Positions 53,335 to 62,421 of a stretch of 64,000 bases of DNA are shown here, in pieces. The stretch comes from CAYSAQ01 sp964429235 (GTDB taxonomy: Bacteria > Margulisbacteria > Riflemargulisbacteria > GWF2-35-9 > DYQY01): the NCBI GenBank assembly GCA_964429235.1, contig CAYSAQ010000005.1:1-64000 (forward strand), read 5' to 3'. Every line of letters begins with the position of its first letter. Position 1 is the first letter of the stretch. Made by a program: the position numbers and the translations under genes. Under the pieces are notes generated by a model, which saw nothing but the letters and a program-made list of their open reading frames with translations, was not told the DNA's origin and did not search any database.

Positions 53335-53883
53335 ATGGATTGTTTAGCATGTTCAAGTAAACTTTGTAAGAAAGAAGCCAAAGATTGTAATAATTCCAGA
53401 GATGTTGTTTTGTTGAAATATAAAGAGGAAGTTAATAACGATATATATAACAAATCTGATAAATTGGTAGCAGGGGGTAGAGCTGGTAATTTGTCACGGC
53501 TAGAAGAAATAGCAGAGTTTTCTGTTAGCAGAAGTTATAAGAATATTGCGATTGCCTATTGTTATTGTATGGAGAATTTAGCTGGAGATGTTAAAGAATT
53601 TTTAACAGGTTATGGATTAACGACAAGTTCTTATCGGTGCACTATAAATGGTATAAAAGAAAATCAGATCAGTAATGAGTTAGCCGATAGTGTGAATTGT
53701 AATCCGATAGGGCAAGCGGAAGCTATTAATAATAGTGATGCTGATTTTGTTATTGAGATGGGCCTTTGTTTAGGACATGATGTCCTTTTTCATCAACATC
53801 TTAAAAAGCCTTTTACAGTTTTTATAGTTAAAGATAGGGTTCACAATCATAATCCGGCAAAAGCGTTATCTTCTTATAAATGA
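53335..53883 (+). CDS. DUF1847 putative metal-binding protein
   Basis: 182 residues. The N terminus MDCLACSSKLCKKEAKDC is the Cys-rich metal-binding motif of DUF1847. The rest contains EIAEFSVSRSYKNIAIAYCYCMENLAG, TINGIKENQISNELADSVNCNPIGQAEAIN (cited for NCNPIGQA) and GLCLGHDVLFHQHLKKP, all typical family blocks with conserved Cys and His. Function unknown; metal or Fe-S binding is presumed. GGAAGGAAATAGG precedes ATG 53335. It is divergent from marR across 90 bp and so probably shares its control. Confidence 0.82.
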   Translation: MDCLACSSKLCKKEAKDCNNSRDVVLLKYKEEVNNDIYNKSDKLVAGGRAGNLSRLEEIAEFSVSRSYKNIAIAYCYCMENLAGDVKEFLTGYGLTTSSYRCTINGIKENQISNELADSVNCNPIGQAEAINNSDADFVIEMGLCLGHDVLFHQHLKKPFTVFIVKDRVHNHNPAKALSSYK

Positions 53884-53916
53884 AATTATTAATAGTGTAT
53901 AAGCTTAGGGAGGCTT

Positions 53917-53922
53917 TATAAT
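53917..53922 (+). promoter_or_regulatory. -10 box of leaderless ychJ promoter
   Basis: TATAAT, 6 nt before the ATG at 53929. Confidence 0.5.
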
Positions 53923-53928
53923 TAGGAT

Positions 53929-54330
53929 ATGATAAATGAAAAACAATGTCCTTGTGATAGTGGGTTGAATTTCTTAGAATGCTGCTCAAATTTCATCAGT
54001 GGCGATAGCGTTCCGTTAACAGCAGAAGCATTAATGAGATCACGATATAGTGCTTATGTATTAGGCAACGCAGATTATATAGTTGAAACTACTCACCCCA
54101 AAAAGAGAACAATCTTATTAGAAAAGTCAGTAACTAATTGGATAGAAGAAGCTAGTTTTCAGAAATTAGAAATTATTAATACTGGTATGGGACAAGAGAA
54201 AGATAAAGCAGGAAAAGTAGAGTTTAAAGCATTTTATACAAGTAATGATACCAAAACAACTCACCATGAGTTATCCAAGTTTAAGAAATACGATGGCAAG
54301 TGGTATTTCTTTGATGGAGAGGTGTTTTAG
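53929..54330 (+). CDS. ychJ: YchJ/UPF0225 family SEC-C motif protein
   Basis: 133 residues. It opens with CPCDSGLNFLECC, a SEC-C zinc-binding motif, followed by ALMRSRYSAYVLGNADYIVETTHP, the signature helix of the UPF0225 domain, and a cystatin-like sheet ending KKYDGKWYFFDGE. The domain is found in YchJ and at the end of SecA-related proteins; its role is unknown. Leaderless start. Convergent with hydG, 8 bp between stops. Confidence 0.92.
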   Translation: MINEKQCPCDSGLNFLECCSNFISGDSVPLTAEALMRSRYSAYVLGNADYIVETTHPKKRTILLEKSVTNWIEEASFQKLEIINTGMGQEKDKAGKVEFKAFYTSNDTKTTHHELSKFKKYDGKWYFFDGEVF

Positions 54331-54338
54331 CTAATTTT

Positions 54339-55868
54339 TTAGATATAAAGGTCTCGTTCTCCATTTTCTATTCTTTCATATAAGTTATAAAATTCTTCTA
54401 ATATTTTTTTATGAGATGAATACCATTCAGATTCCTTAGTTTCTTTTATTTCTTTTAAAATAAGTTGTTCTCCTGTTTTTTTAGTTTCTTCAGAGGCATA
54501 ATCTTCTAAATATTCTTTAAATGTTAATATAGCATTTAATTTGCAGTATTTTCCTTCTACTCCTGTACATAATAGTCTCATTATTTTATCGCCAGTTCTA
54601 CCACAACGATAACCCGCTGTGCAAAAAGATGAGATGATGCCCATTGTTGCTAATTCTCTTATTACAGTATCAATCCTTCTTGTGTCACCTAAATTAAATT
54701 GTTGTTTTTTATTGTCTTGTTGATTTGTTTTATTTGGTTGGGTTTCCCATTCTTGGGCAATTTGGTTATATCCGCCGATATCTATTCTTGTAGAAGCGTC
54801 TGTTTGAGTACAGCCTAGATTAATGCATTCTTTTTTGAAGTCGCCTTCTTCTCTAGCAGTAATAATTAATCCAGTGTAGGGTACTGATAATCTTAGAATT
54901 GTAATGATTTTTTTTAGATCATCATCAGATACAAGATATTTGTTTTTGGATAGGTCTGTGCCGTAGGCTTCTCTTAGTCTAGGGAATGAAATTGTATGAG
55001 GTCCAATCCCAAATCTATTTTCAAGGTCAATAGCATGATAAAGCAAACCCATTATCTCATATCGCCAATCATATAAACCCAAAAGTACTCCTAACGAGAA
55101 ATCATCGATACCAGCATCCATTGCTCGGTGAAGTGCATATAGTCTCCATTCATAATTGCCTTTAATAGTGTTTTGAGGGTGTACTTTTTCGTATGTTTTT
55201 TGATGGTATGTTTCTTGAAATACTTGATAGGTTCCAATTCCTGCTTTTTTTAGTTTTGTTAAATCTTCTATAGACATTGGAGCTGCATTTACGTTAATTC
55301 TTCTAATTTCGCCTTTGATATCACTGTTGTTTTTGTGATTAACATTATAAATTTGTTCCATTGAATGCGTTATATAATCAATCGCTGAGTCTGGATGTTC
55401 ACCATATACGGCAATTACTCTTTTATGTCCTTCAGCGACAATAACAGCTACTTCTTTTTGTATTTCTTCGTCTGAAAGTATTTTTCGTGGTTTTAAAATA
55501 TTATCTGTCTTGAACCCACAATAATTGCAATTATTTATACATTTATCTGATAGATACAGTGGAGCAAAGAAAACAATGCGGTTATCATAAACCTTTTTCT
55601 TAACTATATCTGCCGTAGCATATAATTCTTCCCATATTTTTTCGTCTTTAACGTTTAATAACATTGCTACTTCTTCTGGTTCAAGTCTTTGAATTGAAAG
55701 TGATTTTTTTAGGATATCTTTTATCTTTTCATGAGTTATTTTAGGTGTATTTTTTAGGTCATTTAAAATTTTTGTATCATCTATAAAATGTTTATTATTT
55801 ATATGATATTTATCAATTTCATCTTGTTTTATAACTTGCGTAGCCCATGGTTGTTGTTGTTGCTTCAT
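54339..55868 (-). CDS. hydG: HydG-type radical SAM enzyme with altered C-terminal cluster motif
   Basis: 509 residues, HydG-like throughout. Radical SAM motif CINNCNYC, then AVYGEHPDSAIDYI, YQVFQETYH and GIDDFSLGVLLGLYDWRYE, as in the tyrosine lyase that makes the CO/CN synthon of [FeFe]-hydrogenase. In the C-terminal CX2CX22C site the text reads FCTAGYRCGRTG ... GKYC: the second Cys is Gly (GGT for TGT), with a Cys three residues later. The auxiliary cluster may therefore be changed or use a shifted ligand. AAGGAT precedes the ATG. No hydE, hydF or hydrogenase gene is in this window. Confidence 0.9.
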   Translation of the reverse strand: MKQQQQPWATQVIKQDEIDKYHINNKHFIDDTKILNDLKNTPKITHEKIKDILKKSLSIQRLEPEEVAMLLNVKDEKIWEELYATADIVKKKVYDNRIVFFAPLYLSDKCINNCNYCGFKTDNILKPRKILSDEEIQKEVAVIVAEGHKRVIAVYGEHPDSAIDYITHSMEQIYNVNHKNNSDIKGEIRRINVNAAPMSIEDLTKLKKAGIGTYQVFQETYHQKTYEKVHPQNTIKGNYEWRLYALHRAMDAGIDDFSLGVLLGLYDWRYEIMGLLYHAIDLENRFGIGPHTISFPRLREAYGTDLSKNKYLVSDDDLKKIITILRLSVPYTGLIITAREEGDFKKECINLGCTQTDASTRIDIGGYNQIAQEWETQPNKTNQQDNKKQQFNLGDTRRIDTVIRELATMGIISSFCTAGYRCGRTGDKIMRLLCTGVEGKYCKLNAILTFKEYLEDYASEETKKTGEQLILKEIKETKESEWYSSHKKILEEFYNLYERIENGERDLYI

Positions 55869-56010
55869 GATAAATCCTTATATTGAATTTTTAATATATA
55901 TGAGTATATTCCCACATGAGGCATTTTGACTATTGTTAGTTTTTTGTTGGGTTTTTTTCTAGTAATTGTTGAGAATTAAATGTTTCCCAGTCGTGAATAA
56001 ATCCGGTCTT

Positions 56011-56256
56011 TTATTTGGTTTTGGCTTTCCTGATTTGATAGAACATCAACAATCCGATAATTACTGTAAACCCGTTAAGGACGGCACCGATTACATCATT
56101 GCCCATTATTCCACCGACTGCCAGTATAAGGGCCCCAATAGAATATAGTATAAGAAAGAGCTTCTGGATGTGAGTATCCTTGTTCAATATAGTAAAAAAT
56201 GCCTGATACCCCCAAGCTATTGTTATAAGTCCCAATCCAATAGTGAATATGTTCAT
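56011..56256 (-). CDS. Small integral membrane protein
   Basis: 81 residues with three hydrophobic spans (IFTIGLGLITIAWGYQAFFTI; LFLILYSIGALILAVGG; VLNGFTVIIGLLMFYQIRK). AAGGAG lies 5 nt before the ATG. No family is recognised; such proteins often resemble DUF6095-like or holin-like small membrane proteins, but I assign none. It stands alone between hydG and the amino-acid transporter. Confidence 0.6.
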   Translation of the reverse strand: MNIFTIGLGLITIAWGYQAFFTILNKDTHIQKLFLILYSIGALILAVGGIMGNDVIGAVLNGFTVIIGLLMFYQIRKAKTK

Positions 56257-56368
56257 ATGTTCTCCTTAATAGTTATGTTAGTTATAGATTACAGAAATAT
56301 TTTTATAATGTGAAGAGTAGGGCGTGGATATAGGTTATTAAGAAAGTTTGTGGATTTTAATTGGATTT

Positions 56369-57055
56369 CTACTGCAGATTTGCTTTTTGAATAATTGTAT
56401 CTATTTTTCCTTCGGCACACACTTGGCCATTTTTTAAATATATACCTGCAGATGCTACTTTTTGAGCAAACAATTGGTCATGCGTTACAACTATTAAATT
56501 AGTTTCTTTTTCCAGCCCTTGTAACCATTCAGCAAACATATTCATTGTATTATTATCAAGTGCACTAGTTGGCTCATCCAGTAATAAATATTCTGGTTTT
56601 AATAAAAGAGCTCTAGCAACTGCAACTCGTTGTGCTTGCCCTCCGCTAATTTGAGCTGGGAAACTAGTTTCTATTTCGTGAAGGCCTAATTTTCTAAGAG
56701 TATGATGGGATTGCTCAATTGCATCTTTTTCGTTTTTTCTCTGAACATGAACTAGTGCTAATGTTAAATTTTCCAAAACAGTTAAATGAGGGAAAAGAAA
56801 TAAATGTTGGAATACTATCCCAATACTTTTCCTATAATCTTGTTCTGTTAATTTAAAAATATCCTTACCGTTATAATTGATCGTGCCTGTTTGTGGTTTT
56901 AAAAATTGACCAATACACTTTAATAATGTCGTTTTTCCAGAACCACTTTCACCAAGAATAGCGTAGTTTGAATCTTTAGGGATAGTTGCAGAAAAATCCT
57001 CAAAGATTTGATTACCTTTAGTATATTTAAATGAAATATTTTTAATATCAATCAT
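56369..57055 (-). CDS. Polar amino acid ABC transporter, ATP-binding protein
   Basis: 228 residues: Walker A GESGSGKTT, Q-loop VFQHLFLFPH, signature SGGQAQRVAVARAL, Walker B YLLLDEPTSALD and switch His VVTHD. It is of the GlnQ/HisP type and energises the fused binding protein-permease encoded just upstream, with which it overlaps by 8 bp. Cytoplasmic face of the inner membrane. Confidence 0.95.
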   Translation of the reverse strand: MIDIKNISFKYTKGNQIFEDFSATIPKDSNYAILGESGSGKTTLLKCIGQFLKPQTGTINYNGKDIFKLTEQDYRKSIGIVFQHLFLFPHLTVLENLTLALVHVQRKNEKDAIEQSHHTLRKLGLHEIETSFPAQISGGQAQRVAVARALLLKPEYLLLDEPTSALDNNTMNMFAEWLQGLEKETNLIVVTHDQLFAQKVASAGIYLKNGQVCAEGKIDTIIQKANLQ

Positions 57056-58490
57056 GCATAAATCCTTTTTCTTTTACTTTATTTTCGACATAACTTGCTA
57101 TTTTCATTAATGGAAAGGTAACAACAAAAAACATAATAGCTACGATTAAGTAATATTTCATAGGATTAAAGGTATAGCTAATAATCGATTGCGCTTCTCT
57201 AATAACCTCCCCAACAGAAATCACTGAAATAATTGCAGTATCTTTAGTTAGAGCAACTACTGAATTCATAAGAGGAGGTATTGTTACTCTAAATGCTTGA
57301 GGCCAAATAATGAATCTAAAAACCTGAAACTTTGAAAGACCTAAAGCCCGTCCGCCAAGAAATTGACCGAAGTTAACGCTTAATAACCCCGACCTGATAA
57401 CCTCTGACAAATAAGCCATTGAGTTAACAGATAGAGTTATAATCGCTGAAGTAATGGGAGAAAACGTAAATCCAAATTGAGGTGCTCCATAATAAACAAA
57501 AAAGAGTTGGATAAGAACGGGAGTTCCTCTAATAAAATCAACTACACTTCTAACTAACAGGTACAATGGGCCCTTATTCCTATGCAGAATAACTCCTAAC
57601 GGAAGTGCGCAAATAAACCCTATTAATAATGAAAAAAATGCTACAAAAAGTGTGATTGCAAAACCTTTCATCAACTTTTGGGAAACAACCTTCGAGTCCA
57701 TTTTTTGATTTATTGCTTCTGGTTCAATATTTAAAGCAAACCACTTATCATAAAGTTGTTTCTTTTTTCCACTAAGAGATATTTGAGATAAGGCTTTATT
57801 AATCTGACTTAAAAGCAGGCCATCACTTTTTTTAACTGGAATGGCTATTTTTTCTTTAAATAAAAGTTTTCCTTTTTTGATGAAAGATTTATTTGCTTTT
57901 TTTATCTGCCAAGCGCCAACAAGCCGATCTGTCACAAAACCATCTAATCTGCCATTTTCCATATCTTGAAAAATATCTATTGATGATTTGTATGTAATAA
58001 TCCTTATTTTGCTATGATTCTTTCTTAAAAATTGCTCATATGTTTCTCCTAATACAACTCCAATATTTTTTTGATTACAATCTTTTATATCTTGTATGGA
58101 GCTATTTCTATTTACGAATAATTGAGCACCTGAAATATAGTAAGGACTTGAAAACAAAACTTGTTCTGCTCTTTTTGGGGTGACAGCCATAGACCCAATA
58201 ATAGCGTCATATTTATCTGTTAATAATCCAGCAACAATCCCATCCCATTCAGTTGTAATAATTTCAACATCTTTATGTAAAATATTAGCTATTTCTTTGG
58301 CAATATCTACATCAAATCCTGCCAATTTGCCTTGTTGATTATAAAAACTAAAAGGTGGATATTTGCCTGTTAACGCAATTTTTAAAGTTTCTTGTTTTTC
58401 TGCAAATCCGAAAGAAAAAACTGAAAATAATATTATTGATAATATAGTGATTTTAGAAAACTTAAAAAAAATCATCTTATTTTTTTTCAT
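57048..58490 (-). CDS. Fused substrate-binding protein and permease, polar amino acid ABC transporter
   Basis: 480 residues. A signal peptide or anchor (about 9-30) leads to a periplasmic type II binding domain (about 35-255; GKYPPFSFYNQQGKLAGFDVDIAKEIA, IIGSMAVTPKRAEQVLFSSPYY) and then a HisM/GlnP-type permease (about 265-478) with the EAA-like loop GGRALGLSKFQVFRFIIWPQA. This is the GlnPH-type fusion known from lactic acid bacteria and some Gram-negatives. The substrate is probably glutamine, glutamate or another polar amino acid. A possible second start is Met at residue 6; a GGAG lies 12 nt before the first ATG. Confidence 0.92.
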   Translation of the reverse strand: MKKNKMIFFKFSKITILSIILFSVFSFGFAEKQETLKIALTGKYPPFSFYNQQGKLAGFDVDIAKEIANILHKDVEIITTEWDGIVAGLLTDKYDAIIGSMAVTPKRAEQVLFSSPYYISGAQLFVNRNSSIQDIKDCNQKNIGVVLGETYEQFLRKNHSKIRIITYKSSIDIFQDMENGRLDGFVTDRLVGAWQIKKANKSFIKKGKLLFKEKIAIPVKKSDGLLLSQINKALSQISLSGKKKQLYDKWFALNIEPEAINQKMDSKVVSQKLMKGFAITLFVAFFSLLIGFICALPLGVILHRNKGPLYLLVRSVVDFIRGTPVLIQLFFVYYGAPQFGFTFSPITSAIITLSVNSMAYLSEVIRSGLLSVNFGQFLGGRALGLSKFQVFRFIIWPQAFRVTIPPLMNSVVALTKDTAIISVISVGEVIREAQSIISYTFNPMKYYLIVAIMFFVVTFPLMKIASYVENKVKEKGFMHD

Positions 58491-58823
58491 AAATTAAAAA
58501 CATCTCCAGTTCTTTTAGTTGTTGAAAGGTAAACCCTTGCAAAATATTGTATGTGAATTTGCCACTAAGGCTTTTGTATAACAATAATTAGTTTAGCTAT
58601 ATTATCTTTGTATATAGTGATTATAACAAATTTATGGCTATAGGTTTAGAATGAATTAAAATTGGCTCCCCCAAGTGGATAAGCTTAAAACCTTGTTTTT
58701 TGAGTTGGGATATAACTATATTCAAATAAAAAGGTTAGAAACATTGCTGAATGTGGCTTAGGAACTTGCTTGGTATGGGATTATCTATTAATTAATATTC
58801 ACAATAATGATAATATATTCAAT
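58491..58823. other. Intergenic region, 333 bp
   Basis: A divergent region between the ABC transporter and the MBOAT gene. I see AT-rich promoter-like stretches (for example TATATTATC near 58596) but no ORF with a Shine-Dalgarno and no known RNA. Confidence 0.4.
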
Positions 58824-60284
58824 ATGTTATTCAACTCAATAGATTTTGCCATATTTTTACCGATAGTATTTCTTTTATACTGGTTTGTGTTTCCTCGTAA
58901 TCTTAAAATACAAAACTTATTTCTATTAATAGTTAGTTATATTTTTTATGGATGGTGGGATTGGCGATTTTTGTCCTTAATAATAATTAGCTCTTTTGTG
59001 GATTATTATGTGGGTTTAAAAATTCATGGTGAGAAAGATGATAGTAAAAGAAAAGCATACTTATGGGTGAGTATTTTGGTTAATCTAGGATTCCTAGGTT
59101 TTTTCAAATATTTTAACTTTTTTGCAGGAAATTTTGTGCAAGCATTTAGCTTCTTTGGTCAGGAGCTTAATATTCAATCATTAAAAATCATATTACCAGT
59201 TGGCATTAGTTTTTATACCTTTCAAACCATGAGTTATACAATAGATATTTATAGGAAGAAACTAGAGCCAACCAAGGATATGATTGCTTTTTTTTCTTTT
59301 GTAACTTTTTTCCCACAATTAGTTGCGGGCCCTATTGAAAGAGCTAGTAATCTACTCCCTCAATTTTACAAAAAAAGAAAATTTACTTATGAAAATGGTG
59401 TTGATGGGATGCGTCAAATATTGTGGGGGCTATTTAAAAAAATAGTTATTGCAGATAATTGTGCGCAATATGTTAATTTAATTTTTAACAATTCAGCTGA
59501 TTATCCAGGAAGTGTACTTTTTGTTGGTGCTTTTCTTTTTGCTTTCCAAATATATGGTGATTTTTCTGGATACTCAGATATTGCTATTGGAACATCTCGT
59601 TTATTTGGATTTAATTTAATGCAAAATTTTAACTTTCCATATTTTTCGAGAGACATTGCAGAATTTTGGAGACGTTGGCATATATCTCTTTCAACCTGGT
59701 TTAGGGATTATTTGTATATTCCATTAGGTGGAAGTCGCAGAGGGAAAATAGTTAATATTAGAAATATATTTATTATATTTATTGTTAGTGGGTTTTGGCA
59801 TGGAGCAAATTGGACTTTTATAGTTTGGGGTGTTTTAAATGCATTCTTTTTTTTACCTCTTATGTTGCTTGGTAAGAATAGAGTGAATACAGATACTGTT
59901 GCACAAGGTAAATTATTTCCTTCACTTAAAGAGATATTTTATATGTCCGTAACATTTATTATTACTCTTTTTGCTTGGATATTTTTTAGAGCAACTGACT
60001 TAACCCATGCTTTTAGTTATATAAAGGAGATGTTTTCATCATCAATTTTTGTCGTTCCTAATGGCGCTTACTTTGCGAAAATGACAACACACCCTTATTC
60101 TATTGTTTTATTAATTGTTCTTTTTATTATTATTGAATGGCTGCAAAGGGACAGAGAATTTGGGTTAGATTTAAAGGATATTAAAATGAAGTCAATTTAC
60201 AAATATAGTATTTATTACTCGATAATTAGCTTAATTGTCCTCTTTGCTGCTAAATCACAAGATTTCATATACTTTCAGTTTTAA
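58824..60284 (+). CDS. MBOAT-family membrane O-acyltransferase (AlgI-like)
   Basis: 486 residues with about ten to twelve spans. The family start MLFNSIDFAIFLPIVFLLYW is at 58824 (an 18-residue longer frame is not supported). Core motifs: LPVGISFYTFQTMSY, FFPQLVAGPIER, YGDFSGYSDIAIG, FWRRWHISLSTWFRDY and the catalytic His in SGFWHGANWTF. It transfers acyl (usually acetyl) groups across the inner membrane to a periplasmic partner, which is probably the SGNH-like protein encoded next. The target may be a surface polysaccharide or peptidoglycan. Confidence 0.95.
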   Translation: MLFNSIDFAIFLPIVFLLYWFVFPRNLKIQNLFLLIVSYIFYGWWDWRFLSLIIISSFVDYYVGLKIHGEKDDSKRKAYLWVSILVNLGFLGFFKYFNFFAGNFVQAFSFFGQELNIQSLKIILPVGISFYTFQTMSYTIDIYRKKLEPTKDMIAFFSFVTFFPQLVAGPIERASNLLPQFYKKRKFTYENGVDGMRQILWGLFKKIVIADNCAQYVNLIFNNSADYPGSVLFVGAFLFAFQIYGDFSGYSDIAIGTSRLFGFNLMQNFNFPYFSRDIAEFWRRWHISLSTWFRDYLYIPLGGSRRGKIVNIRNIFIIFIVSGFWHGANWTFIVWGVLNAFFFLPLMLLGKNRVNTDTVAQGKLFPSLKEIFYMSVTFIITLFAWIFFRATDLTHAFSYIKEMFSSSIFVVPNGAYFAKMTTHPYSIVLLIVLFIIIEWLQRDREFGLDLKDIKMKSIYKYSIYYSIISLIVLFAAKSQDFIYFQF

Positions 60285-60296
60285 AGGGATAATTAA

Positions 60297-61208
60297 ATGA
60301 AAAAATTTATTATTAGATTCTTTATATTTCTCGTTCCTATTTTAATAATGGGTGTTTTTATAGAAGTAGTAACACGTAGTATTCCCAATGAGTATAAATA
60401 TAAAAATAATTATCTAAATAAATTTTCTAATCAAATTGAAGTATTAGTGTTAGGAAGTTCTCACACATATTACGGCATAAATCCTGATTATTTCACATTA
60501 AATACTTTTAATAGTGCTCATGTTTCTCAAACAGTAGATTTTGATTATTTTATATTAAATAAATTTATCGAAGATTTAAGCAGTTTAAAAGTTGTTATAA
60601 TTCCTATTTCATATTTTTCATTGTTTAGTAGACTAGAAGAAGGTTTAGAAGCTTATAGGGCAAAGAATTACACAATATACTATGGATATAAAGATAGTAA
60701 TGCTCTAAATTATTTTGAAGTTTCAAGTGGGCAAATATTAAAGAAAATAAAAAGAATTATAAAATACTCATTTTTTGGGATAGATGCAACAATATCAAAA
60801 AAAGGGTTCGGTCTAAGTAAGTTAAAAAAAGAGCCAATTGATTATTTTATCAAAGATGGCAAGATTGCAGCAACAAGACATAGCAAGGGTAAGTGGGAAA
60901 ATGTTGTAAAAAACAAAAAAAATATAGAAAAAATTATAATGCTTTGTCAAAAAAAACAAATAAAGGTTATATTTGTTACTTTGCCAGCATATAGGTCTTA
61001 TAGAGAAAACATTGATGATGAGAGGTTGTTATATACAACGAATTATCTCAATAAAGTTAGTAAAACCTATAATAATGTGACATATTATAATTTTCTTGCT
61101 GATGCTAGATTTGTTGTGGATGATTATATGAATGCAGACCACTTTAATAGTAATGGGGCAAAAAAATTATCAAAGATAATTAATAATTTAATTAAAAAGT
61201 CTTCTTAA
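60297..61208 (+). CDS. SGNH-hydrolase-like periplasmic partner of MBOAT
   Basis: 303 residues: an N-terminal membrane anchor (IIRFFIFLVPILIMGVFIEVV), then LVLGSSHTYYGINPDYF with the nucleophile Ser of block I (GxSxT) and the C-terminal NADHFNSNGAKKLS with Asp-x-x-His-type catalytic pair. It resembles DltD/AlgJ-type acyl-acceptor proteins. Spaced 12 bp after the MBOAT gene with AAAGGGA as Shine-Dalgarno; the two form an O-acylation module. Confidence 0.82.
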   Translation: MKKFIIRFFIFLVPILIMGVFIEVVTRSIPNEYKYKNNYLNKFSNQIEVLVLGSSHTYYGINPDYFTLNTFNSAHVSQTVDFDYFILNKFIEDLSSLKVVIIPISYFSLFSRLEEGLEAYRAKNYTIYYGYKDSNALNYFEVSSGQILKKIKRIIKYSFFGIDATISKKGFGLSKLKKEPIDYFIKDGKIAATRHSKGKWENVVKNKKNIEKIIMLCQKKQIKVIFVTLPAYRSYRENIDDERLLYTTNYLNKVSKTYNNVTYYNFLADARFVVDDYMNADHFNSNGAKKLSKIINNLIKKSS

Positions 61209-61316
61209 TAAGGATATATAGAGGAAAGCAAGTAGCCAGAATTGACTGATGTTAAGAAATATTCAGATACAAGACCATAACCAAAAAGTATATTAAACAA
61301 ACTTTATAATAACTTG

Positions 61317-61322
61317 TATAAT
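61317..61322 (+). promoter_or_regulatory. -10 box of leaderless promoter
   Basis: TATAAT, 7 nt before the ATG at 61330. The ATG at 61321 overlaps this box and is rejected as start. Confidence 0.5.
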
Positions 61323-61329
61323 GTTTAGT

Positions 61330-62421
61330 ATGAGAACACCTTTTTTGGATGAAGAAATATTAACAGGAACTGTATCTTATTATTATAATGGTCAATTACC
61401 GCTGAATGATTCACTTGAGTATTTGGCTTTTCCAGAAGAATCTTTGCCATCAAATACTTATAGGATAAATGTTAATAAATCAGAAAATATTTTAATTAAA
61501 GTAAATCAATTATCTCAAGGATTGCGAGATTTAGGTTTTTTTGAAAAACTAGTGGAATTAGGGTTTAATCTTGAGTTTGTATTATCTAAAGAAGTTATAG
61601 ACTCTGGAGCAAAGGAGATATTTGAGATATTTAAGTCAAATTATAATGCAAAGATACCTTTGGGTAGCGGATTAAGTGTAGACCAGTTAAATAGCTATAA
61701 AGATAAGATAGAAAAGTATATGACGATTAGAATATTTCCAGATGAAAATACTCATCAAAAAATTAAAGCATATTTCGATAGTTATATCAGTAACTATGAG
61801 AAAAATAAACTGTTTGTAAGCGATAAAAATGTTATTAGTTTAAAACGACATTATGAAGAATATAAAAAAGTAATAGCTTATTGCTCTGAAAACTTCATGA
61901 ATAGCAATGTAGTATTAGAAGCAAATTTAGACTATAAGTTTGAGAATAATACGATACATCGCCCAATTGAGTTTTATATGTTGATGGAAGTCAAAGGTGT
62001 TATTAAGATACATGGTATAAAAATAAAGGAGAGAATCCTTACATGTAATGTTGAAATATTAAAAGACCATAAAGAAATGGATGATTTGTATTTTAATTGG
62101 ATTCGTTTTGGAAATTTGGTATTTAATCCTAAAACAGGGCATGCTAAGAACGGCAATTTGGCATTAAAACATTTTTCGTTAAATGGTCCTTCGTTTAAAG
62201 CAATGCAGTTGTTCTTTGAGAAATTCAACGAATTACATAGTTTCGAAGAAATTGAGAAGTTTTGTTTTGGCGATGAGTCATCTACTAGCAAGCAGTTAAA
62301 AGATAGGATTAATAGCTTGATTGACAAGCAAATAAGAAAGCCTTTAAAGCTTAATGACCCAAGGTCAAAAGTTAATATACTTGGCGTTAATAATGCCTTT
62401 AAGCTAACAGCCTTACCTTGA
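61330..62421 (+). CDS. Hypothetical protein of 363 residues
   Basis: I do not recognise it. It is soluble, with no signal or membrane segment, and mixed alpha/beta. A charged, lysine-rich middle (YISNYEKNKLF, SLKRHYEEYKKVI) and a C-terminal part LNGPSFKAMQLFFEKFNELHSFEEIEKFC followed by SSTSKQLKDRINSLIDK (each cited as a block) looks like a winged-helix or helical DNA-binding domain of the kind used by regulators. It sits next to the mobile segment that follows, and may belong to it. Start set by the -10 box at 61317-61322. Confidence 0.6.
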   Translation: MRTPFLDEEILTGTVSYYYNGQLPLNDSLEYLAFPEESLPSNTYRINVNKSENILIKVNQLSQGLRDLGFFEKLVELGFNLEFVLSKEVIDSGAKEIFEIFKSNYNAKIPLGSGLSVDQLNSYKDKIEKYMTIRIFPDENTHQKIKAYFDSYISNYEKNKLFVSDKNVISLKRHYEEYKKVIAYCSENFMNSNVVLEANLDYKFENNTIHRPIEFYMLMEVKGVIKIHGIKIKERILTCNVEILKDHKEMDDLYFNWIRFGNLVFNPKTGHAKNGNLALKHFSLNGPSFKAMQLFFEKFNELHSFEEIEKFCFGDESSTSKQLKDRINSLIDKQIRKPLKLNDPRSKVNILGVNNAFKLTALP

